This document shows positions 35,663 through 40,752 of a stretch of 40,752 bases of DNA, piece after piece. Below the pieces are notes generated by a model. It saw only the letters and a list, made by a program, of their open reading frames with translations. It did no database searches and had not been told where the DNA came from. Source of the DNA: Acidobacteriota bacterium (GTDB lineage Bacteria > Acidobacteriota > Thermoanaerobaculia > Gp7-AA8); the NCBI GenBank assembly GCA_016184115.1, contig JACPDH010000090.1, positions 1-40,752 of the forward strand, read 5' to 3'. The stretch's first letter is position 1. Every line of letters starts with the position of its first letter. The position numbers and the translations under genes are program-made.

Positions 35663-36628
35663 TCATTCCCTTCCGATCATCTCGACCTCGACCAGCAGCT
35701 CAGCGCGGCAGATATCGCCACGCAGCCACAGGCACGTTGCGTCGTCCCCGATTCGAGGAAGGAATCGCTCGCGAATCGTCTCGAGATCCTCTTCGCGCTT
35801 CACGTAGATGCGATAGAGCGCGCCTGCCGCCTCGCGCAGACTGCGCAGCTCGCGCCCTGCCGCAGCGCCGTAGACGAGTCGCAGGTTCTCGACGGTCTCG
35901 TCGACCTGTGCTGCAGCGTCGCCGCAATGAAGACTCACGTGTCCGACGATGCTCGCGGTTCCGGAAACGAAGATCAGCGCCCCACCCTCCGTCTCCACTC
36001 TGCTCGCCCGCGCAAACGAGGGGCTCTTGGGACCGTATTGCCGAGGATAGTGAAATGCGCTTACTTGCCTCGGATTCTCGAAGTAGCCTGCGGACCGCCT
36101 CGACGCGACGACCGTCACGAGGAGACCGTCGCCACTCGTGCCGACAGCACTCGCCGCGGGCAGATCTCCCTCCAGCGAGTAGCCCGCCGATTCGAACGCC
36201 GCGTAGCGTCCCGTGCAGAACGCCTGATAGCGCTCGAGTCCGTCGTTCTGCACGAGGATGCGCGGGAACTGGTTCCACAGCCTGAGAATGTTCGGGAAGC
36301 CAGCGCGGCGAACGAACGAAATGACCGACCGATACGAATCGTCCGCGCGGGCCGCGATCGGCCCGGCGTCCGCGACCGCAATCGCCCCCACGAGCAGGTC
36401 ACCCGCGCTCGACCAAACCACCGCGCCGTCGACTCCACGCTCGATGGGAAGATCGGTTCGCCAGACCTCCGCATGCGCGTCGCCCAACACCGGCATCGCC
36501 AGTCCGATGCGAAGAGGAGAGGTTACCGAGGCCTCGATCGTCCCAGGCACGACGACGGCCAGAAGCCCATCCGCGCTCTCCGGGACGACGGTTGTGTAGT
36601 CGATTTCGAGCTGCTGGACCGCTTCCAT
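35663..36628 (-). CDS. Chorismatase, FkbO/Hyg5/XanB2 family
   Basis: The 321-residue protein has the signature NPRQVSAFHYPRQYGPKSPS followed by FARA, shared by chorismatases that split chorismate into pyruvate plus a hydroxybenzoate or dihydroxycyclohexadiene acid. A C-terminal part (GTASIVGHVSLHCGDAAAQV onward) has the RidA-like trimer fold known for this family. The E-rich final strand (LLVEVEM) is in the active-site region. Which product forms (3-HBA, 4-HBA or DHCHC) cannot be read from the sequence. No aryl-polyene, polyketide or ubiquinone gene is nearby. It heads a run of minus-strand genes and is divergent from the M16 gene. Confidence 0.88.
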   Translation of the reverse strand: MEAVQQLEIDYTTVVPESADGLLAVVVPGTIEASVTSPLRIGLAMPVLGDAHAEVWRTDLPIERGVDGAVVWSSAGDLLVGAIAVADAGPIAARADDSYRSVISFVRRAGFPNILRLWNQFPRILVQNDGLERYQAFCTGRYAAFESAGYSLEGDLPAASAVGTSGDGLLVTVVASRRSAGYFENPRQVSAFHYPRQYGPKSPSFARASRVETEGGALIFVSGTASIVGHVSLHCGDAAAQVDETVENLRLVYGAAAGRELRSLREAAGALYRIYVKREEDLETIRERFLPRIGDDATCLWLRGDICRAELLVEVEMIGRE

Positions 36629-36798
36629 GGACGGCGCGAACGATACCCGATCGGGAGCCGCTTGTCAGCGATCGCGAGCACACCCGCGGCCCCTCCTGAA
36701 ACTTCGGCGTCGAAGCTTCGTAGAGATGGGAGGGGGGCGGTGCGCCTCCCTTGCTCAGTGACCATCCACCCGACAAATCGTTAACTGGAGGCAATCGC

Positions 36799-39588
36799 AT
36801 GAGAAGCACTCGCGCAGCCGTGCTCGGCATCGCGCTCTCGCTCTTCGTTTCTGCGCCACTCGTCGCGGCGTCGCAAGCGAAGACAAAAGGCGCCATGACC
36901 GGCCCGGTCGCCAAGATCGACCCGAGCTCGATCGACATACCCTACAAGCAGTTCGCCCTCGACAACGGTCTCACCCTGCTCGTCCACGAAGACCACAAGG
37001 CGCCGATCGTCGCGGTCAACATCTGGTACCACGTCGGCTCGAAGAACGAGCCCGCGGGCCGATCCGGCTTTGCCCATCTCTTCGAGCACCTGATGTTCAA
37101 CGGCTCGGAGAATTACGATCAGGACTACTTCCAGGCACTCGAGCGCATCGGTGCAACCGACCTGAACGGCACCACGAACGAGGACCGGACAAACTACTTC
37201 CAGAATGTCCCGACGAATGGTCTCGACCAGGTTCTGTGGCTCGAGTCCGACCGGATGGGCCACCTGCTCGGCGCGGTCGATCAGCCGCTCCTCGACGAGC
37301 AGCGCGGCGTCGTGCAGAACGAGAAGCGCCAGTGGGAGAACACGCCGTATGCCGTCGCCGAGGAGTTGATCACGAAGGCGACCTTCCCGGCGCATCACCC
37401 CTATTCGCACACCGTCATCGGCTCGATGGCCGATCTCGATGCAGCAAAGCTCGAAGACGTCAAGGAGTGGTTCCGCACCTACTATGGCGCCGCGAATGCC
37501 GTGGTGGTCGTCGCCGGTGACATCGACGCCGAGACGGCGCTCGCCAAGGTGAAGCACTACTTCGGCGACATCCCGGCTGGCCCGCCGGTCGCGCGCCACG
37601 ACCAGTGGCCAGCGAAGCTCACCGAGCCTCAACGCCAGTTGGTTCATGATCGCGTGCCTCAGGCGCGCCTCATCCGCGTCTTCAACATCCCCGGCTGGGG
37701 TGTGCAGGACGCGGTCTACCTCGACCTCGTCAGCGACGTCCTCGGCTCGGGCAAGAACTCGCGCCTCTACAAGCGCCTTGTCTACGACGACCAGATCGCG
37801 ACGAACGTGACCGCGGCGATCGACCAGCGCGAGATCGCCGGCCAGTTCCGGATCGAAGCGACCGCCCGCCCCGGAGACGACCTCTCGAAGGTCGAGAAGG
37901 CGATCGACGAGGAGCTCGCGAAACTCTTCGAGAAGGGGCCGACCCAGGAAGAGCTCGACCGCGTCCGCACTGAGTACTTCGCCCGCTTCATTCGCGGCAT
38001 CGAGCGGATCGGCGGCTTTGGCGGCAAGTCCGACATCCTCGCGCAGAGCACCGTCTACGGCGGCTCGCCCGATGCGTGGAAGACCAACATGAAATTCGTC
38101 GCCGACGCGAAACCGGCAGACCTTCTTGCCGCTTCGAAGCGCTGGATGACCGGCGGCGTCTACAACCTCGAAGTCCTCCCCTTCCCGCAGTACGTCAACG
38201 CGAAGGAAGGTGCCGACCGATCGAAGCTTCCCGAAATCGGCACGGCGCCGGCGCCCGTCTTCCCCGCGATGGAGAAGGCCACACTATCGAACGGCCTCAA
38301 GGTCATCATTGCGAGCCGCAAGAGCGTCCCGACCGTGAACATGTCGCTGATGGTCGACGCCGGCTACGCAGCCGACCAGGGGGCGACCCCTGGCACGGCG
38401 TCGCTCGCGATGAACATGCTCGACGAGGGGACGAAGACGCGCTCCTCGCTCCAGATCAGCGACGAGCTCTCGAAGCTCGGCGCCACGCTCAACAGCGGCT
38501 CCGACCTCGATACGTCGTTCGTCGGCATGTCGGCACTCAAATCGGCCCTCGAGCCGTCGCTCGCTCTCTACGCCGACGTCATCCTCAACCCCGCGTTCCC
38601 CCCTGAGGACTTTGCACGCCTGCAGAAACAGCAGATCGCTGGGATTCAGCGCGAAAAGGTGAATCCGATCCAGATGGCGCTCCGCGTAATGCCAAAGCTG
38701 ATGTACGGCAGCGGTCACGCGTACTCCGTCGAGTTCACCGGGAGCGGCACCGAGGCGTCGGTGGCGAAACTCACGCGCGAGGAGCTTGCGAAGTTCCACG
38801 GCACATGGTTCAAGCCGGACAACGCGACGTTGGTCGTCGTCGGCGACACCACCATGGCCGAGCTCCGTCCGATGCTCGAGAAGACGTTTGCGTCGTGGAA
38901 GCAGGGCGACGTGCCGAAGAAGAACATCGGAACCGTTGCTCAGCGTTCCGAACCGGCAGTCTTCATCGTCGACAAACCGGGCGCGCAGCAGAGCACGATT
39001 CTCGCCGGCCACGTCACGGTCCCACGCAACAATCCAAATGAAACCGCGATCGTCGCGATGAACAACATCCTCGGCGGCCAGTTCACTTCGCGCGTCAACA
39101 TGAACCTGCGCGAGGACAAGCACTGGTCCTACGGCACGCGGACGATCGTGATCGACGCCCGCGGACAGCGGCCGTTCATCGCCCTCGCGCCCGTTCAAAC
39201 CGACAAGACGAAGGAGTCGATCGTCGAGGTCCGCAAGGAGCTCGTCGACATCGTCTCGACGAAGCCGGTCACCCAGGACGAGCTCGACAAAGTGAAGAAC
39301 AACTCGATCCTCGAGCTCCCCGGCTCGTGGGAGACCAACAACGCCGTTCTCGGGGCCATCGGCGAGATGGTTCGCTTCGGCCTCGCCGACGATTACTGGG
39401 CGAAATACCCCGCCGCGGTGAAGTCGCTCGACAAGGCAAAGGTCGACGCGGCGGCGAAGGAAGTGGTCAACGCCAACAGCATGATCTGGGTCATCGTCGG
39501 CGACCGCGCGAAGATCGAAGCCGGAATCCGCGAGCTGAACCTCGGTAAGGTCAGCATCATGGACGCGGACGGAAACGTCGTGCAGTAG
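36799..39588 (+). CDS. Two-half M16 family metallopeptidase, secreted
   Basis: ATG 36799 follows GGAGG by 7 bases and starts a signal peptide (MRSTRAAVLGIALSLFVSAP, cleavage near VAASQA). The 929-residue protein carries both halves of an M16 clamshell. The N-terminal half is catalytic, with HLFEH (93-97) and Glu175 as third ligand. The C-terminal half lacks the zinc motif (the equivalent region reads SLAMNMLDEGTKTRS) and provides the substrate cavity. Such pitrilysin-like enzymes degrade peptides in the periplasm. It is a single gene followed by repeats and a terminator, and is the fusion counterpart of the two-gene M16 pair at 8852-12492. Confidence 0.94.
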   Translation: MRSTRAAVLGIALSLFVSAPLVAASQAKTKGAMTGPVAKIDPSSIDIPYKQFALDNGLTLLVHEDHKAPIVAVNIWYHVGSKNEPAGRSGFAHLFEHLMFNGSENYDQDYFQALERIGATDLNGTTNEDRTNYFQNVPTNGLDQVLWLESDRMGHLLGAVDQPLLDEQRGVVQNEKRQWENTPYAVAEELITKATFPAHHPYSHTVIGSMADLDAAKLEDVKEWFRTYYGAANAVVVVAGDIDAETALAKVKHYFGDIPAGPPVARHDQWPAKLTEPQRQLVHDRVPQARLIRVFNIPGWGVQDAVYLDLVSDVLGSGKNSRLYKRLVYDDQIATNVTAAIDQREIAGQFRIEATARPGDDLSKVEKAIDEELAKLFEKGPTQEELDRVRTEYFARFIRGIERIGGFGGKSDILAQSTVYGGSPDAWKTNMKFVADAKPADLLAASKRWMTGGVYNLEVLPFPQYVNAKEGADRSKLPEIGTAPAPVFPAMEKATLSNGLKVIIASRKSVPTVNMSLMVDAGYAADQGATPGTASLAMNMLDEGTKTRSSLQISDELSKLGATLNSGSDLDTSFVGMSALKSALEPSLALYADVILNPAFPPEDFARLQKQQIAGIQREKVNPIQMALRVMPKLMYGSGHAYSVEFTGSGTEASVAKLTREELAKFHGTWFKPDNATLVVVGDTTMAELRPMLEKTFASWKQGDVPKKNIGTVAQRSEPAVFIVDKPGAQQSTILAGHVTVPRNNPNETAIVAMNNILGGQFTSRVNMNLREDKHWSYGTRTIVIDARGQRPFIALAPVQTDKTKESIVEVRKELVDIVSTKPVTQDELDKVKNNSILELPGSWETNNAVLGAIGEMVRFGLADDYWAKYPAAVKSLDKAKVDAAAKEVVNANSMIWVIVGDRAKIEAGIRELNLGKVSIMDADGNVVQ

Positions 39589-39592
39589 GGTC

Positions 39593-39630
39593 GTTGGTTG
39601 TTGGTTGTTGGTTGTTGGTTGTTGGTTGTT
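39593..39630 (+). repeat. Heptanucleotide tandem repeat (GTTGGTT)
   Basis: Five perfect copies of GTTGGTT and part of a sixth begin seven bases after the M16 stop codon ending at 39588. On the other strand this is AACCAAC. Perfect identity suggests recent slippage. Confidence 0.9.
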
Positions 39631-39650
39631 AGACAAGCAGCGTGAGACTG

Positions 39651-39676
39651 ACGGGCCGCCAGAGATGGCGGCCCGT
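39651..39676 (+). terminator. Hairpin terminator after the M16 peptidase
   Basis: A perfect 10-bp stem (ACGGGCCGCC and complement) has the loop AGAGAT and is followed by TCCTTG. It is 62 bases after the M16 stop, beyond the heptamer array. Confidence 0.65.
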
Positions 39677-39684
39677 TCCTTGTA

Positions 39685-39723
39685 GCCGGACATTCCGATG
39701 TCCGGCGCGCCGCGCAGCGGCGC
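39685..39723 (+). repeat. REP-like palindrome pair, plus orientation
   Basis: GCCGGACAT-TCCG-ATGTCCGGC is a perfect 9-bp stem, followed directly by a second stem GCGCCGC-GCA-GCGGCGC. Its core (ACATTCCGATGT) is the reverse complement of the core in the 40-bp tandem array 47 bases downstream. Confidence 0.75.
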
Positions 39724-39752
39724 ATCGCGCGTTCTGAAGACCCGTGTGTGAA

Positions 39753-39872
39753 AAGGCATGGCGGCACATCGGAATGTGCCGCTACGAAGTCGAAGGCATG
39801 GCGGCAGATCGGAATGTGCCGCTACGAAGGCGAGGGCATGACCCACCATCAAAATGCGCCGCTTCGAAGCGG
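39753..39872 (-). repeat. 40-bp tandem array of REP-like palindromes (three units)
   Basis: Units start at 39753, 39793 and 39833 with exact 40-base spacing. The first two are nearly identical; the third is degenerate. Unit 1 holds a perfect 9-bp stem, GCGGCACAT-CGGA-ATGTGCCGC; unit 2 has one stem mismatch. The minus-strand reading matches the copy at 39685-39706 in opposite orientation. The last unit overlaps the putative start of the next gene. Confidence 0.85.
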
Positions 39873-40324
39873 CCGCGTATCATGCGCGCGTGAAACTCAT
39901 CGAGGTTCTCTTCGGAAGCGGCTGGTGGATTCCCTGGCACGTCTTCATCGTCGGCTCATTCGTACCGATGCTCCTCCTGCTTCGCCGCGTGCGGCGAACG
40001 GAGCCCGGCGAGGGCGCTCCCGGCGGCGGATTCGCCTATCTCGCCCTCCTCGGCATCGCCTTCGCGCTCGCCTTCGCAACCGTCGTCGACGGCACGTTGC
40101 TCGGCTGGAGAATCGCCAGGCTCCACGGCGCTGCGTGGGGAATGATCGGCGGCCTCTCCTTCATGATGCTCTGGACGGCGACGCTCTTCGGCATTGCGAA
40201 GAGGCTTTCGGTACCGAGAGAGGAAAGCGAGATCACGGTCCTTCCCGCCACGCTCACGTTCGCCGTCTGGCACGCGGGAATCATCGCCGCGAACCTCGTC
40301 GCACTCCGGAAGGCGAACGGCTGA
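39854..40324 (+). CDS. Small integral membrane protein, unknown function
   Basis: The 156-residue frame has four hydrophobic segments (about 24-43, 60-80, 95-115 and 132-150) and no catalytic motif that I recognise. ATG 39854 lies inside the last repeat unit, with no SD, so its first residues are repeat-encoded. An in-frame GTG at 39890 (VKLIEVLFG, 144 residues) is a plausible true start. It stands alone before a 260-base gap in which I see no gene, only a short weak stem near 40435-40450. Confidence 0.7.
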   Translation: MRRFEAAAYHARVKLIEVLFGSGWWIPWHVFIVGSFVPMLLLLRRVRRTEPGEGAPGGGFAYLALLGIAFALAFATVVDGTLLGWRIARLHGAAWGMIGGLSFMMLWTATLFGIAKRLSVPREESEITVLPATLTFAVWHAGIIAANLVALRKANG

Positions 40325-40584
40325 CGAGCTCCTCTTCATCGCCTCGGAAAGCACGCTCACGCAACGCGGACGCGCCTTCGCGGGCGACCCGATCGAGAGC
40401 GATCCCGGCAAAACGCCCGAAAACTGAGCGCAGTCGCCTCTTCGGGCGATCACCCGCTCACCTCCTGCCTGCATTCACCGAAAATTTGCCCTGCCCGCCA
40501 AACGTGACGCCTCGCCTGCTGTATCTTCCTTCCGGCGCCGCGCCGATGTGCGTCGCGCAACTTCAACAGAACAGGAAGCCACCG

Positions 40585-40752
40585 ATGCGCCGACGTTTCA
40601 GCGCCGCGCTTGCGGCAGTCGTGATCACCCTCGCGGGCCTCGCCTCGTCCGCGGCACCCGTCTCGCGTCCGGCGAGGATCATGGACGCGGCCGAGATCCG
40701 TCTCGCGCTTGCGAAGCTCCAGGTCGTCGGCAGCGCGCTCTACCTCGCCGCG
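40585..40752 (+). CDS. Probable PIG-L family deacetylase, N-terminal fragment at right edge
   Basis: ATG 40585 opens a frame that runs off the window after 56 codons. Residues 1-25 form a signal peptide. The next part, DAAEIRLALAKLQVVGSALYLAA, is the sequence that usually leads into the HPDDE zinc motif of PIG-L/LmbE N-acetylglucosaminyl deacetylases in secreted family members. The motif itself would lie just past the edge and is not seen, so the call rests on the lead-in strand only. AGGAAG precedes the start by about 6 bases. Confidence 0.55.
   Translation, partial: MRRRFSAALAAVVITLAGLASSAAPVSRPARIMDAAEIRLALAKLQVVGSALYLAA

Noticed and set aside
38284-39852. A 522-codon open frame on the minus strand opposite the M16 peptidase
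   Set aside because: It is the antisense of a clearly functional peptidase. Its Asn/Gln/Pro/Thr stretch is just the translation of the heptamer repeat.
39753-39872. CRISPR array
   Set aside because: The 40-base period is fully repeated sequence without unique spacers, and no cas genes are present.

Overview
The window is about 40.8 kb of GC-rich chromosomal DNA (rough impression: low to mid 60s percent GC) from a Gram-negative bacterium. Many proteins carry Sec-type signal peptides. The mix of an M16 peptidase pair, a DUF4388-FHA protein, two-component-type propellers, an AtoE transporter and a PIG-L-like N-terminus suggests Acidobacteriota or a neighbouring phylum. That placement is inference; there is no rRNA or other strong marker. 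I see no tRNA, rRNA, CRISPR array, phage module or intact transposase gene. It reads as core chromosome with two small repeat-rich intergenic islands.

Layout. Positions 1-7593 are all on the minus strand: a propeller sensor lacking a kinase (5191-7593), then four closely spaced genes. These are a helical protein (4441-5112), a PspA/IM30 (ESCRT-III-like) protein (3679-4383), a membrane-anchored coiled-coil protein (2718-3623) and a tandem AAA+ ATPase with an inactive first module and a Vps4/classic-type second module (855-2714). A partial membrane protein (1-738) follows. This PspA-AAA+ cluster is the best candidate for an under-described system, probably membrane remodelling or envelope stress. 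An alpha/beta hydrolase lies at 7677-8693.

Positions 8852-13677 (plus) hold a catalytic M16 peptidase overlapping a catalytically dead M16 partner fused to a LolA-like domain, then malate dehydrogenase. The 13.7-14.1 kb gap contains a MITE-like element with interleaved inverted repeats, followed by two terminator-type hairpins. TerC and a PAS-GGDEF-EAL protein (14552-17171, minus) follow. Divergent from them is a compact arsC / M14 peptidase / aldehyde dehydrogenase unit (17328-21053).

Next come a secreted M43 metalloprotease with a sigma-54-like promoter, an AtoE-type fatty-acid transporter, an unrecognised anchored protein, a YeiH-family permease, and an M28 peptidase / glycogen synthase / DUF2007 unit. 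A CPA2 antiporter, a patatin and a DUF4388-FHA protein follow. A minus-strand flavin/chorismate group (chorismatase, dodecin, HI0933-type flavoprotein) occupies 34050-36628.

The right end carries a two-half M16 peptidase (36799-39588), heptamer repeats, a terminator and REP-like palindromes in a 40-bp tandem array. A small membrane protein and the N-terminus of a probable PIG-L deacetylase cut by the window edge finish it. Six peptidase-family genes in about 31 kb (three M16, M14, M43, M28), most with signal peptides, point to a protein- or peptide-scavenging lifestyle. GlgA, malate dehydrogenase and the fatty-acid transporter add carbon storage and central metabolism.
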